64,000 nucleotides of DNA from Roseateles noduli (GCA_002205125.1 NIOE01000008.1:186001-250000), one strand, 5' to 3'. Counted from the first letter of the stretch, positions 27,230 through 36,323 are shown. The notes: generated from the letters alone by a model not told the origin. Made by a program: numbers and translations.

Positions 27230-28078
27230 ATGGTCGAGCGCCGCCCCGCCCTGACGATGCTGTCGCACCTGATCCTGGTGCTCGGCGTGCTGATCGTCGC
27301 CTTCCCGCTTTACATCGCGTTCGTCGCCTCGACGCACACCGCCAACGAGATCGTCCAGGCCCCGATGCCCATGCTCCCGGGCACGCATTTCCTGGACAAC
27401 TACGCCTCGGCGCTGTTCGGCAACACCGGCGGCGGCTCCAAGGCCCCCGTCGGGCAGATGATGTGGATCAGCTTCGTCTCCGCGATGGTCATCGCGGTGG
27501 GCAAGATCGCGATCTCGCTGCTGTCGGCCTTCGCGATCGTCTACTTCCGCTTCCCGGCGCGCAACTTCTTCTTCTGGGCCATCTTCGTCACGCTGATGCT
27601 GCCGGTGGAGGTGCGCATCGGGCCGACCTACCAGGTCGTCTCCGACCTGAAGATGCTCAACAGCTACGCGGGGCTGACGGTGCCGCTGATCGCCTCGGCG
27701 ACCGCGACCTTCCTGTTCCGGCAGTTCTTCCTGACGATCCCGGACGAGCTGGTCGAAGCCTCGCGCATCGACGGCGCCGGGCCGCTGCGCTTCTTCCGCG
27801 ACGTGCTGCTGCCACTGTCCAAGACCAGCATCGCGGCGCTCTTCGTCATCCAGTTCATCTACGGCTGGAACCAGTACCTGTGGCCGCTGCTGGTCACCAC
27901 CGACGAGAGCATGTACCCCGTCGTCATCGGCATCAAGCGCATGATCAGCGGCGGCGACGCGGCCAACGACTGGAACATCATCATGGCCACGGCCCTGCTG
28001 GCGATGATCCCGCCGGCGCTGGTCGTCGTGCTCATGCAGCGCTGGTTCGTCAAGGGCCTGGTGGACACTGAAAAGTAA
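27230..28078 (+). CDS. ugpE: UgpE, glycerol-3-phosphate ABC transporter permease
   Basis: 282 residues, MalG-like, with six helices and the EAA loop [21 protein letters not shown] (about 182-202). It starts [21 protein letters not shown] and ends [10 protein letters not shown]. It pairs with UgpA to form the pore. The stop-start junction with ugpA has zero spacing, and ugpC begins 17 bases downstream, so the genes are co-translated from one message. Confidence 0.95.
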   Translation: MVERRPALTMLSHLILVLGVLIVAFPLYIAFVASTHTANEIVQAPMPMLPGTHFLDNYASALFGNTGGGSKAPVGQMMWISFVSAMVIAVGKIAISLLSAFAIVYFRFPARNFFFWAIFVTLMLPVEVRIGPTYQVVSDLKMLNSYAGLTVPLIASATATFLFRQFFLTIPDELVEASRIDGAGPLRFFRDVLLPLSKTSIAALFVIQFIYGWNQYLWPLLVTTDESMYPVVIGIKRMISGGDAANDWNIIMATALLAMIPPALVVVLMQRWFVKGLVDTEK

Positions 28079-28095
28079 AACGAGAGAAGACTCCG

Positions 28096-29181
28096 ATGGC
28101 AAGCATCTCCCTGCGCAAGGTCGTCAAGCAGTACGGCACCGGCGCCAAGGCCAACCCGGTCATCCACGGCGTCGACGCGGAGATCGCGGACGGCGAGTTC
28201 GTCGTCATCGTCGGCCCGTCGGGCTGCGGCAAGTCCACGCTGCTGCGCATGGTCGCGGGCCTGGAGGAGATCAGCGGCGGCGAGATCGCCATCGGTGAGC
28301 GCGTCGTCAACGAGATCGAGCCCGCCGACCGCGACATCGCGATGGTGTTCCAGAACTACGCGCTGTATCCGCACATGAGCGTGTTCGAGAACATGGCCTA
28401 CGGCCTGAAGATCCGCAAGCTGCCCGAGGCGCAGATCCGCGAGCGCGTCGACAAGGCGGCGCGCATCCTGGAGCTCGCCCACCTGCTGCAGCGCAAGCCG
28501 CGCGAGCTGTCCGGCGGCCAGCGCCAGCGCGTCGCGATGGGCCGCGCGATCGTGCGCGATCCGCAGGTCTTCCTGTTCGACGAACCGCTGTCCAACCTCG
28601 ACGCCAAGCTGCGCGTGCAGACGCGACTCGAGATCCAGAAGCTGCACCGCGAGCTGGGCGTGACCTCGCTGTTCGTCACCCACGACCAGGTCGAGGCGAT
28701 GACGCTGGCGCAGCGCATCGTCGTCATGAACGGCGGTCGCATGGAACAGTTCGGCACGCCCGAGGAGGTCTACGGTCGCCCGGCGACGACCTTCGTGGCG
28801 AGCTTCATCGGCTCGCCGGCGATGAACCTGCTGAAGGGTCGCGTCGAAGGCCGCCGATTCATCATCGGCAACGCGGCGCTGCCGCTGCCGCAACCGGCGC
28901 CGCGCGAGGGAGAGCTGGTTCTCGGCCTGCGTCCGGAGCATGCGCTGCCGCACGACGGACAGATCGTCGCCGGCGAAACGACCGCCTGGCCGTTGAAGGT
29001 GGAGATGGTCGAGATGCTGGGCGCCGAGCGGCTGGTGTACGGCCGGCTCGGCGACGCGGCCTTCACGCTGCGCATCGACGGGACGGACACGCCGCCGCGG
29101 CCCGGCGACGAGGTCCTGCTGAAAGCGCCGGCCGAGCGGCTGCATTGGTTCGATCCGACGACCGGGCGGCGCGTCGACTGA
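28096..29181 (+). CDS. ugpC: UgpC, glycerol-3-phosphate ABC transporter ATPase
   Basis: 361 residues. The nucleotide-binding domain has Walker [11 protein letters not shown]-loop [14 protein letters not shown], signature [19 protein letters not shown], Walker [17 protein letters not shown] and switch [13 protein letters not shown]. The C-terminal 120 residues form the TOBE/MalK-like regulatory domain ([12 protein letters not shown]). It drives import through UgpAE. In E. coli UgpC shares subunits with the maltose system and responds to phosphate; no such site is visible here. Confidence 0.95.
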   Translation: MASISLRKVVKQYGTGAKANPVIHGVDAEIADGEFVVIVGPSGCGKSTLLRMVAGLEEISGGEIAIGERVVNEIEPADRDIAMVFQNYALYPHMSVFENMAYGLKIRKLPEAQIRERVDKAARILELAHLLQRKPRELSGGQRQRVAMGRAIVRDPQVFLFDEPLSNLDAKLRVQTRLEIQKLHRELGVTSLFVTHDQVEAMTLAQRIVVMNGGRMEQFGTPEEVYGRPATTFVASFIGSPAMNLLKGRVEGRRFIIGNAALPLPQPAPREGELVLGLRPEHALPHDGQIVAGETTAWPLKVEMVEMLGAERLVYGRLGDAAFTLRIDGTDTPPRPGDEVLLKAPAERLHWFDPTTGRRVD

Positions 29182-29250
29182 GCGCCGCAGTCTCGCTCCG
29201 CCTCACCTCGCCCGCCATCGCTTCGAGGATTCCTGATCAGGGAGAACGAC

Positions 29251-30030
29251 ATGACGCTCCGGACACCCCACCTCGACGACGAGAGCAACTGGCCCTGGTC
29301 GCTGCCCTTCTGGGTCGCGCATCGCGGCGCCGGCAAGCTGGCGCCGGAGAACACGCTGGCGGCCTTCCGCGAAGGCGCGCGCCACGGCTACCGCGCCTTC
29401 GAATGCGACGTGAAGCTGAGCGCCGACGGCGTGCCCTTCCTGCTGCACGACGCGACACTGGACCGCACGACGAGTGCGCGAGGCCGCGCCGCGGACCGGA
29501 CCTGGAGCGAGCTGTCGCGGCTGGACGCGGGCCGTTGGCACAGCCGTGCGTTCGCGGGCGAACCGCCGCCCAGCCTCGAAGCCATCGCGGCCTTCGTGCG
29601 TCGCAACCAGCATGCGCTGAACATCGAGATCAAGCCCACGCCCGGCGATGAGTTCCGCACCGGCGAAGTGGTCGGCGGCGAAGTGCTGCGCCTGTGGGAA
29701 GGATCCGCGCCGGACACGGTGCTGTTCAGCAGCTTCCAGCCGGAAGCGCTGCGCGGCGCGCGCGAGACGGCGCCGCAGGTGCCCCGGGGTCTGCTGCTCG
29801 ACAAACTCGACGGCGACGGCTGGCTGCAGCTGGCGCAGTCGCTGGGTTGCCGTGCCGTCATCACGCATTACGCGCTGATGGACCAGGCGCTGGTGGCGCG
29901 CCTGCACGAGGCGGAGATGAAGGCGCTGGTCTACACCGTGAACGACGCCGCCGCCGCGCAGTGGCTGATTGCCAACGGCGTCGACGGCATCATCACCGAC
30001 GCGGTCGACCGCTTCAGCCCGACCGCCTGA
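29251..30030 (+). CDS. ugpQ: UgpQ-type glycerophosphodiester phosphodiesterase
   Basis: 259 residues, cytoplasmic (no signal). GDPD motifs: AHRGAGKLAPENTLAAFREG (catalytic His near residue 31 and metal Glu), FECDVKLSADGVPFLLHDATLDRTT, NIEIKPTPG, and the C-terminal YTVNDAAAAQWLIANGVDGIITD. It cleaves glycerophosphodiesters entering through UgpBAEC to glycerol-3-phosphate and an alcohol. The start is set by GGGAGAA before the ATG at 29251, 69 bases after ugpC. It is last in the operon and ends 33 bases from a convergent gene. Confidence 0.95.
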   Translation: MTLRTPHLDDESNWPWSLPFWVAHRGAGKLAPENTLAAFREGARHGYRAFECDVKLSADGVPFLLHDATLDRTTSARGRAADRTWSELSRLDAGRWHSRAFAGEPPPSLEAIAAFVRRNQHALNIEIKPTPGDEFRTGEVVGGEVLRLWEGSAPDTVLFSSFQPEALRGARETAPQVPRGLLLDKLDGDGWLQLAQSLGCRAVITHYALMDQALVARLHEAEMKALVYTVNDAAAAQWLIANGVDGIITDAVDRFSPTA

Positions 30031-30063
30031 GCGGCGGCCCAATCCGCGGTTCCAGGCCGCGAT

Positions 30064-30678
30064 TCATCGCGCGGGATCGATCAGCTCGTTGACCGAGATC
30101 ATCCCGTAGATGCAGGTGTCGCTGAGCTGGCCGGCGACGTTGAGTGCGTCGTCTCTCAGCAGCCCTTCCAGGGAGAAGCCGCAACGCTCGGCGACAGCGC
30201 GACTCGGCGTGTTGCGCGAATCGGTGCGGATCTCCAGCCGGCGCGCGCGCAGCGGGCCGAAGGCCATCCGCGCCAGCGCCACCACCGCTTCGGACACCAG
30301 CCCGCGCCCGGTGTGCGCCGGGCTGATCCAGTAGCCGATCTCGTAGCGACGCACCTTCCACTCCAGCGTGTGCAGCCCTGCGCCGCCGATCATGGCGCCG
30401 GCGCTGCCGTCGGCTTCCCGCTCGTGCACGTAATACGCCAGATGCTGCCGCTGCAGGAACTGCGACTGCATGCGCCGCGCGATCGCTTCGGACTGCTCGA
30501 CGCTGGGCTTCTCGTGCGCCCAAGGCATCCACGGCTTGAGGTGTTCCTGCGCGTCGAGGACCGCCCGGTTGAGCTGCGCGCCTATGCCCGCGCGCGGCGC
30601 GAGCAGCAGGAGCCGCGACGTCTCCAGGCGCTCGGGAACGTCGATGAGGATGGGGTCGTCGGCTGGCATGACTCGCAT
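30064..30678 (-). CDS. RimJ/RimL-type GNAT N-acetyltransferase
   Basis: 204 residues from the ATG at 30678; MPADDP at 30669 is an alternative. It has the RimJ/RimL acetyltransferase layout: LETSRLLLLAPRAG at the start, GGAGLHTLEWKVRRYEIGYWISPAHTGRGLVSEAV with the acetyl-CoA loop (HTGRG), and RLEIRTDSRNTPSRAVAERCGF. Such enzymes acetylate protein N-termini, antibiotics or small amines. It starts 18 bases after the MFS stop and is probably its operon partner, which favours a small-molecule or resistance role; this is inference. Confidence 0.88.
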   Translation of the reverse strand: MRVMPADDPILIDVPERLETSRLLLLAPRAGIGAQLNRAVLDAQEHLKPWMPWAHEKPSVEQSEAIARRMQSQFLQRQHLAYYVHEREADGSAGAMIGGAGLHTLEWKVRRYEIGYWISPAHTGRGLVSEAVVALARMAFGPLRARRLEIRTDSRNTPSRAVAERCGFSLEGLLRDDALNVAGQLSDTCIYGMISVNELIDPAR

Positions 30679-30696
30679 GGTGGAGGGTGACCGCAA

Positions 30697-32091
30697 TCAG
30701 TTGCCGTTGGCCGGCTGCAAGTTCGTGCCGTTCGTCTGACTCGCCGGAGGGAGGCCCGGCATCGCTTCCACGCCCAGCGGGGGATCTTCCTCCTCGACCT
30801 TGGGCAGCACCGTCACCGTGCGGATGGCCCGGACCTGCCAGGCCAGCGCCGCCAGCAGCAGGGCACCCACGCCGGCGAAGGCCAGCGCGGCGCGCAGGCT
30901 GACGTGTTCGCCGAGCCAGCCGCCGATCAGCGCGCCGGGACCGGCAGGGATCAGGATCAGCCAGCGCATCGTGCTGGTCATGCGGCCCAGCAGCGGACCC
31001 GGCGTCACCGCCTGCCGCAGCGACAGGAAGTTGATGAAGATGAACACCGCGCCCAGGCCGAACATGAACAGCGTGAAGGCGAAGGCCGCCACGCCCCAGG
31101 CGTTGGCCGGCGCGACGCACAGCGCCGCCCAGCCGACGCCGCACAGCGCGAAGCCGCTCACCAGACAGGGGCCGGGTCCGAGGCGGGCGCTGACGCGATG
31201 GCCGATGGCGCTCGCCAGCACCGTGCCGGCACCCAGCGCGATGTAGGACAGGCCGACGCTCTGCGCCGACAGCCCCAGCACGCGCGTCGCGAAGAGGATC
31301 TGCACCACCTGCGCCGCCTGGTTGAACATCTGCCAGCCGCCGACCGCGCAGGCCAGCGCGACCAGCATCGGCTTGCCGCGCACGAAGGCGACGCCGGCCT
31401 TCAGGTCGCGCCAGAAGTCGGCGCCGTCCAGGCGATGCAGCGTCTCGTTGACCTTGACGCCGCGCAGGATCGCCGCGGAGGCCACCAGGAGTAGCGCGTC
31501 GACCGCCAGCGCCAGCGGCGCGCCGACCAGCTTGATGAGCGCGCCCGCGACGCCGGGACCGGCGACTTCCGCGCCCGAGGAGGCGAGCGCGTTCTTCGCA
31601 TGCGCCTCGACCAGCCGGTCGCGGCTCACGACCTGCGTCAGCACGATCTGCGAGGCGCTGCCCGCGATCGTGTACACGGTGCCGAGCAGGAAACCGACGA
31701 AGTACAGCCAGGGCATGCCCAGCCAGCCCATCCAGTGGGCGACGGGCACGCTGGCCACGGCGACGGCCAGGGTGAGCTCGCCGACGATGTAGACCGGCAG
31801 CTTGCGCACGCGGTCCAGCCAGACGCCGGCGGGCAGCGAGAACAGCACGAAGGGTGCGAGCTCCATGGCGGTCAGCACGCCCATCTGCGTCGGCGAGGCA
31901 TGCAGCAGCACGGCCGCGGTCAGCGGCAGCGCCAGCAGCGTGATCTGCCCGCCCAGCGAGCTGATCAGGATCGACGTCCAGAGACGCCGGTAGACGAGGT
32001 TGCGCAGCAGATCGCCGGCGGGGAGCTGGATGAGATCCAGCAGGCGGTCGAGCAGACGGTCGACCCACGTGGTTGTCCTCTTGGGCAACAT
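30697..32091 (-). CDS. MFS transporter, EntS-like exporter family
   Basis: 464 residues from the ATG at 32091, which has GGAG 7 bases upstream; the open frame continues upstream without a ribosome site. It carries 12 predicted helices. The segment after TM2 (LFSLPAGVWLDRVRKLPVYIVGEL) and TM5 region (GAEVAGPGVAGALIKLVGAPLALAVDALL) match the MFS_3/EntS branch of drug and siderophore exporters. It is followed closely by the GNAT gene. A possible leader ORF with its own ribosome site lies upstream (32234-32320). The substrate is unknown. Confidence 0.9.
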   Translation of the reverse strand: MLPKRTTTWVDRLLDRLLDLIQLPAGDLLRNLVYRRLWTSILISSLGGQITLLALPLTAAVLLHASPTQMGVLTAMELAPFVLFSLPAGVWLDRVRKLPVYIVGELTLAVAVASVPVAHWMGWLGMPWLYFVGFLLGTVYTIAGSASQIVLTQVVSRDRLVEAHAKNALASSGAEVAGPGVAGALIKLVGAPLALAVDALLLVASAAILRGVKVNETLHRLDGADFWRDLKAGVAFVRGKPMLVALACAVGGWQMFNQAAQVVQILFATRVLGLSAQSVGLSYIALGAGTVLASAIGHRVSARLGPGPCLVSGFALCGVGWAALCVAPANAWGVAAFAFTLFMFGLGAVFIFINFLSLRQAVTPGPLLGRMTSTMRWLILIPAGPGALIGGWLGEHVSLRAALAFAGVGALLLAALAWQVRAIRTVTVLPKVEEEDPPLGVEAMPGLPPASQTNGTNLQPANGN

Positions 32092-32455
32092 GATGAAACT
32101 CCGGATGCGGTCCGCGCGGGGCGTCGTGCGCCGGTTGCGGATCGGGCGAGCGGGACGCCATGGGCGTCGGGCTCGCGGAAAGCCAAGGACCTGGGAGGCC
32201 GGCAGCATCGTGCCGGCGGGCGCCGTGAAGGCGCTACGGTCGTCGCGCCCAGCCGGCCTGGCCAAGCGCGCGCACCGACGCCGGGGCGTCGTCTTTGGTG
32301 CGGTCGAGCAGCTTGGTCATGGGTCGGCTCCGATCGTGGATCGTGGCGTGAGAGCTTCCGGGGAGGAAGAAGGCGCCGATGCTATCAGCGCCCCTGTGTC
32401 ATCGACAAGTGAGGAAAGGCAGGGGACGCGGCGCGGACGGCGCGCGGGCCTCGAC
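32092..32455. other. Intergenic region upstream of the MFS gene
   Basis: 364 bases between the MFS start and the end of ggt. It holds the candidate leader ORF at 32234-32320 (listed separately). No clear terminator was seen after ggt and no obvious operator. Confidence 0.35.
32234..32320 (-). CDS. Possible 28-residue leader peptide before the MFS exporter
   Basis: The reverse-strand frame begins at ATG 32320, with GGAG 7 bases upstream, and ends at TAG (32236-32234). The peptide starts MTKLLDRTKDDAPASVRALG and ends QAGWARRP. It ends 142 bases before the MFS start. Short ORFs with a good ribosome site upstream of efflux genes can act as attenuation leaders; nothing here proves translation. 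It is too short to assign a family. Confidence 0.35.
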   Translation of the reverse strand: MTKLLDRTKDDAPASVRALGQAGWARRP

Positions 32456-34087
32456 TCACCAGCCGGCGGCCGCGCCGTCGCGACGGGGATCGCTCGCGGC
32501 GACGTAGCCCTCCACCGCCGGATCGCCGAGGCGCCAGATGAACTGGCCCGCGCCGAAGTCCTGGTAGCTGTCGTTGATCTCCGCGATCTGGTGGCCCAGC
32601 GCGCGCAGGCCGGCGACGGTCTCGGGATTCATCGTCGACTCGACGTTGATCGACAGGCCCGCGTTGTAGCGCCAGCGCGGCGCGTCGCAGGCCGCCTGCG
32701 GATGCTGGCGGTGATCGACCATCCGGACCAGCGTCTGCAGGTGGCCCTGCGGCTGCATGTTGGCGCCCATCACGCCGTAGCTCATCTGCGGCTGACCGTC
32801 TTTCATCAGGAAGGCCGGGATGATGGTGTGGAACGGCCGCTTGCCCGGCGCGACGACGTTGGCGTGTCCCGCCTCACGCGTGAAGCCGTGACCGCGGTTC
32901 TGCAGCGACAGGCCGTAGCCCGGCACGACGACACCCGAACCGAAGCCGTGGTAATTGCTCTGGATGAAGCTGACCATCATGCCGTTCTCGTCGGCGGCGG
33001 TCAGATAGATGGTGCCGCCCTTGACCGGATTGCCGGCCTGGAAGTCCTGGGCCTTGCGGCGGTCGATCAGCTTCGCGCGCCCGGCGAGGTAGGCCGGATC
33101 CAGCATCTCCGAGGCCTGGACCTTCATCGTGCGCGCGTCACTGACGTAGCGGTAGGTGTCGGCGAAGGCGAGCTTCATCGCCTCGATCTGCAGGTGATGC
33201 GATTCGGCGCCGTCCACCGGCAGCGACGCGATGTCGAACTGCTTGAGGATGCCCAGCGCGATCAGCGCCGCGATGCCCTGCCCGTTCGGCGGGATCTCAT
33301 GCAGCGTGTGGCCGGCGTAGTCCATCGAGATCGTGTCGACCCACTCCGGCGCATAGGCGGCGAAGTCGGCGGCGGTGATCGCTCCGCCCGTCTCGCGCGC
33401 GAAGGCCGCAGTGGCCTCGGCGATCTCGCCGCGGTAGAAGGCGTCGCCGTTCGTCTCGGCGATCAGACGCAGCGTGCGCGCGGCCGCGGCGAAGCGGAAC
33501 ACCTCGCCCACTTCCGGCGCGCGGCCCTTCGGCAGGAAGGCCTCGGCGAAGCCGGGCTGCGACACGAGGTCCTCGACCTTAGCCGCCAGCCGCCACTTGC
33601 CCTGCACGACCACCGGCACGGCGTAGCCGCGCTCGGCGATCTCGATCGCGGGCGCCATCAGATCGGCGAAAGGCAGTTTGCCGTAGCGCTTGCTCAAGGC
33701 GACCCAGCCACCCACCGCGCCCGGCACGGTCACCGCGTCCCAGCCACGCAGCGGCAGCGCGGAACCGGCACCGTACTTGCGATCGAAGTACTCGGGCGTC
33801 CACGCTTGCGGCGAGACGCCGGAAGCGTTCAATCCCTGCAGCGTCTTGCCGTCCCACACGATCGCGAAGGCGTCGGAACCCAGACCGTTGCTGCAAGGCT
33901 CCAGCAGCGTCATGCACGCCGCGGTCGCGATCGCGGCATCCACCGCGTTGCCGCCCTGCCCGAGGATGCGCAGGCCGGCCTGCGCGGCCTGCGGATGCGA
34001 GGTCGACACGACGTTGCGCGCGAAGACCGGGCTGCGTTGGCTCGCGTAGCCGCGGGTCCAGTCGAAGGCGTGGTGGGGGGCGGTCAT
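32456..34087 (-). CDS. Gamma-glutamyltransferase family protein (YwrD-like)
   Basis: 543 residues from the ATG at 34087 (AGGAG 8 bases before). It is an Ntn hydrolase that self-cleaves at a Thr (about residue 357, in GGTIYLTAADENG), where classic enzymes have TTHxxxxD. GHANVVAPGKRPFHTIIPAFL and MSYGVMGANMQPQGHLQ are typical of the cytoplasmic branch. No signal peptide is present, unlike periplasmic GGT. It probably hydrolyses or transfers gamma-glutamyl groups of glutathione or related compounds. Neighbouring genes give no pathway. Confidence 0.9.
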   Translation of the reverse strand: MTAPHHAFDWTRGYASQRSPVFARNVVSTSHPQAAQAGLRILGQGGNAVDAAIATAACMTLLEPCSNGLGSDAFAIVWDGKTLQGLNASGVSPQAWTPEYFDRKYGAGSALPLRGWDAVTVPGAVGGWVALSKRYGKLPFADLMAPAIEIAERGYAVPVVVQGKWRLAAKVEDLVSQPGFAEAFLPKGRAPEVGEVFRFAAAARTLRLIAETNGDAFYRGEIAEATAAFARETGGAITAADFAAYAPEWVDTISMDYAGHTLHEIPPNGQGIAALIALGILKQFDIASLPVDGAESHHLQIEAMKLAFADTYRYVSDARTMKVQASEMLDPAYLAGRAKLIDRRKAQDFQAGNPVKGGTIYLTAADENGMMVSFIQSNYHGFGSGVVVPGYGLSLQNRGHGFTREAGHANVVAPGKRPFHTIIPAFLMKDGQPQMSYGVMGANMQPQGHLQTLVRMVDHRQHPQAACDAPRWRYNAGLSINVESTMNPETVAGLRALGHQIAEINDSYQDFGAGQFIWRLGDPAVEGYVAASDPRRDGAAAGW

Positions 34088-34272
34088 CGCTGTCTCCTGA
34101 AGGGTGCGCGGCATCTTGCCCGATGGCCGGCGCGGGCGACAGCGCGCAAGACCTGACGCGTGAAGGACCCGTGCGGATTGCGTAACCCATTGCAAAGCAG
34201 CGTCGGGCTGTCAACACAAGGTGTCGCCGCGTCGTTGTCTGCTCACCTTGTTCAACCCGCTGGAGAAACCAG

Positions 34273-34545
34273 ATGCAAGCCTTCAAGACCATCAAGACCC
34301 TGGCCCTGATCCCCGCCCTGCTGATTGCCGGCGCCGCGATGGCCCAAGGCACCGCCACCCCGGCGGCGCCGACGACGCAGGCTGCTCCCGCAGCGACCGC
34401 CGCGCCGGCGTCCGACGCCAAGGCCGAGCACAAGGGCGGCAAGCATCACAAGGCGGCCGGCGACAAGGCCGCCGCACACAAGGCCGGCCACAAGAAGGCC
34501 GACAAGGCTGAGAAGCCCGCCGAAGGCGCTTCCGCCGCCAAGTAA
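34273..34545 (+). CDS. Exported His/Lys/Ala-rich small protein (Asr-like composition)
   Basis: 90 residues. A Sec signal (MQAFKTIKTLALIPALLIAGAAMAQ) precedes a low-complexity Ala/Pro segment and then Lys/His/Ala repeats (KGGKHHKAAGDKAAAHKAGH). The mature part should be strongly basic and disordered. The composition recalls acid-shock protein Asr and other periplasmic charge-buffering or metal-binding proteins, but composition alone does not prove homology. It is monocistronic with its own strong terminator, so it may be highly expressed. Confidence 0.75.
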   Translation: MQAFKTIKTLALIPALLIAGAAMAQGTATPAAPTTQAAPAATAAPASDAKAEHKGGKHHKAAGDKAAAHKAGHKKADKAEKPAEGASAAK

Positions 34546-34615
34546 TCGGCGCGCCGACGCGAGGCACAGGGACGCGACGATCGCGTCCTCCATGCAGCGT
34601 CATCGCGCCAAAAAA

Positions 34616-34653
34616 GAAACCGCAGCACCGGGTGACCGGTCTGCGGTTTTTCT
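34616..34653 (+). terminator. Rho-independent terminator after the His/Lys-rich gene
   Basis: AAACCGCAG and CTGCGGTTT enclose a second small stem (ACCGG/CCGGT) and run into a T-tract. It lies 71 bases after the stop. On the reverse strand it is also preceded by an A-run, so it could end bfd transcription as well. Confidence 0.85.
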
Positions 34654-34684
34654 TCGTCCGGACTCGGGTCCGGAGGCTGAAGGA

Positions 34685-34921
34685 TCAGGCGGCCAGTTGC
34701 GCGATCGGGATGACGCGCGAGGGGCTGGCGCAGGTCACGCCGTGGGCGGCGGCGCAGTGGCGCAGCGCTTCATTGAAGACGTCGCGCGCACAGTCGTGGC
34801 AGCTGCCGCAGGCGGAGGCCACCTGGGTCTCGTCCTGGAGCACCTCGAAGTTGTGCACGCCGTCGGCCACGTTGCGGCGGATGTCGCGGTCGGAAACTCG
34901 ATGACAGAGGCAGACGATCAT
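34685..34921 (-). CDS. bfd: Bacterioferritin-associated ferredoxin (Bfd)
   Basis: 78 residues. The [2Fe-2S] fold is given by Cys4 and Cys6 (MIVCLC) with CGSCHDC. Bfd reduces ferric iron in bacterioferritin so that Fe(II) leaves the shell. The C-terminal extension SPSRVIPIAQLAA is slightly longer than in E. coli Bfd. The bfr gene lies 261 bases upstream on the same strand with its own terminator, so the two are probably separate transcripts of one iron-storage module. Confidence 0.93.
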   Translation of the reverse strand: MIVCLCHRVSDRDIRRNVADGVHNFEVLQDETQVASACGSCHDCARDVFNEALRHCAAAHGVTCASPSRVIPIAQLAA

Positions 34922-35110
34922 GGCGGCGGCGAGTCAGGATGAACCTGGGATGGCCGTGATACTAGCGCAAACGCGAATCCCTCTCAATTAGATTGCAGAG
35001 CCCCTGCGACGCGTGGGACAACTGTCGGTGAACAACGACACGGAAGCTGGCCCCTCGTCATCAAGATGCAGCTTCCCTCCAGTCAGGCGCGGCCCCCCGT
35101 CAGACGGACG

Positions 35111-35136
35111 AAAAAAAGCCCCGCTGGGCGGGGCTT
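35111..35136 (-). terminator. Rho-independent terminator of bfr
   Basis: On the reverse strand GCCCCGCC and GGCGGGGC-type arms (AAGCCCCGC / GCGGGGCTT) are followed by seven T. It lies 46 bases beyond the bfr stop. Confidence 0.88.
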
Positions 35137-35182
35137 GGGGTTCCTGGCGGCGGCTGGGGCCCCGGGATGGGCGGGCTGGCGT

Positions 35183-35659
35183 TCAGCTGGCTTCGCCCAT
35201 CTGGCTTTGCAGCCAGTTCTGTTCGCCGATCTGCGCGATCAGCTCGATCTGGGTTTCCAGATGGTCGATGTGCTCTTCCGTGTCGGCGAGGATCTCCTCG
35301 AGGACTTCGCGGGAGATGTAGTCGCGCACGCTCTCGCAGTAGGCGATGGCTTCCTTCAGCAGCGGATGGCTGCCCATCTCGATCTTCAGGTCGCAGTGCT
35401 GCGCCTCGACGGCGTTCTCGCCGATATAGAGCTTGCCCAGGTCCTGCAGGTTCGGCAGGCCTTCCAGCAGCAGGATGCGATCCATCAGCTTGTCGGCGTG
35501 CTTCATCTCCTCGATGGACTCGGCGTACTCGTGCTTGGCCAGGCGCTCCAGGCCCCAGCTCTTGTACATCTTGTAGTGCAGGAAGTACTGGTTGATCGCG
35601 GTCAGCTCGTTCTTCAGCTGCGCGTTCAGATACTCGATGACCTTGGCGTCGCCCTTCAT
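35183..35659 (-). CDS. bfr: Bacterioferritin, haem-binding type
   Basis: 158 residues from the ATG at 35659, with AGGAG upstream. The di-iron ferroxidase site is complete: Glu18 (KNEL), Glu51 and His54 (EEMKH), Glu94, and EEHIDH near 127-130. Met52 is present, the axial ligand of the inter-subunit haem, so this is a true bacterioferritin. It stores iron as a 24-mer in the cytoplasm. Bfd on the same strand is the release partner, and the Fur-box/haem operon is divergent, so storage and haem uptake share one region. Confidence 0.96.
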   Translation of the reverse strand: MKGDAKVIEYLNAQLKNELTAINQYFLHYKMYKSWGLERLAKHEYAESIEEMKHADKLMDRILLLEGLPNLQDLGKLYIGENAVEAQHCDLKIEMGSHPLLKEAIAYCESVRDYISREVLEEILADTEEHIDHLETQIELIAQIGEQNWLQSQMGEAS

Positions 35660-35756
35660 GTTCTTCTCCTGGGATTCGATGGAATTCGGTGGGATGGGGC
35701 GCATTGTCCTCATCCCTACGCCGAATGGGGACAAGACCCGGCACGCCCGCTCTGCA

Positions 35757-35771
35757 TGCGAAGTATTCGCA
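35757..35771. promoter_or_regulatory. Palindrome in the bfr-hemP intergenic region
   Basis: TGCGAA-GTA-TTCGCA is a perfect 6-bp inverted repeat with a 3-base spacer, about 98 bases before bfr and 143 before hemP. It is unlike the Fur box nearby. It could be an operator for a second iron or redox regulator; no regulator is assigned. Confidence 0.4.
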
Positions 35772-35882
35772 GCCCGTTTCCATCGACGCCCCTCTGAGAG
35801 CGACGCGATCCAGACCGCGTTCCAACGACATGCCAAAGGCGTTCCATCAAGAAAAAATCAATCGTCGCGATTCTTGGTTGCT

Positions 35883-35901
35883 ATTGCGAATCGTTCTCAT
35901 T
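35883..35901. promoter_or_regulatory. Fur box of the haem-uptake operon
   Basis: Read on the reverse strand AATGAGAACGATTCGCAAT matches the 19-bp Fur consensus pattern (AATGAGAAT-ATTCTCATT) with a few changes. It ends just before the hemP start, so Fur-Fe(II) would block transcription of the haem operon when iron is plentiful. Confidence 0.78.
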
Positions 35902-35913
35902 AAGATGCGTCGC

Positions 35914-36138
35914 ATGAATGCCCACCACCACCCCCATCTTGAAGCCCTGCAAGCCGTTGCGCTGGACAGCGCACGGGTCGCCGCAGGTTCGCCGCGCGAA
36001 GCGGTTCCGCTGGTCCAGCGCCGCCGCATCAGCAGCCAGGCGCTGATGGGCAACGACCGCGAGGTCGAGATCGAACACGCCGGCTCGCTCTACCGGCTGC
36101 GTGTGACGTCGCTGGGCAAGCTCATCCTGACCAAGTGA
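35914..36138 (+). CDS. hemP: Haemin uptake protein HemP
   Basis: 74 residues from ATG 35914; ATG 35905, three codons earlier, is in frame and is nearly adjacent to the Fur box. The conserved C-terminal part EIEHAGSLYRLRVTSLGKLILTK defines HemP/HmuP. In Burkholderia and Bradyrhizobium HmuP is a small activator needed with Irr or Fur for haem-receptor expression. It is first in the operon, immediately after the Fur box, and 185 bases before the receptor gene. Confidence 0.9.
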   Translation: MNAHHHPHLEALQAVALDSARVAAGSPREAVPLVQRRRISSQALMGNDREVEIEHAGSLYRLRVTSLGKLILTK

Positions 36139-36323
36139 TCGCGTGATCCGCTGAGCGGCGCGGCCGGCCGAGGACCGGTCCGCCCGTTTGCGATCCCCTT
36201 CCCTGTCTCCGTTTTCCCTTTCCGCCCGCTCTCTGCCGGCCGTCCGCGAGGACCGCCCGCCCGCACCAGCCCGCGTCGTGCCAGCCCGTGCGAGATCCCA
36301 AGAACTACAAGGATTTCGTCACC

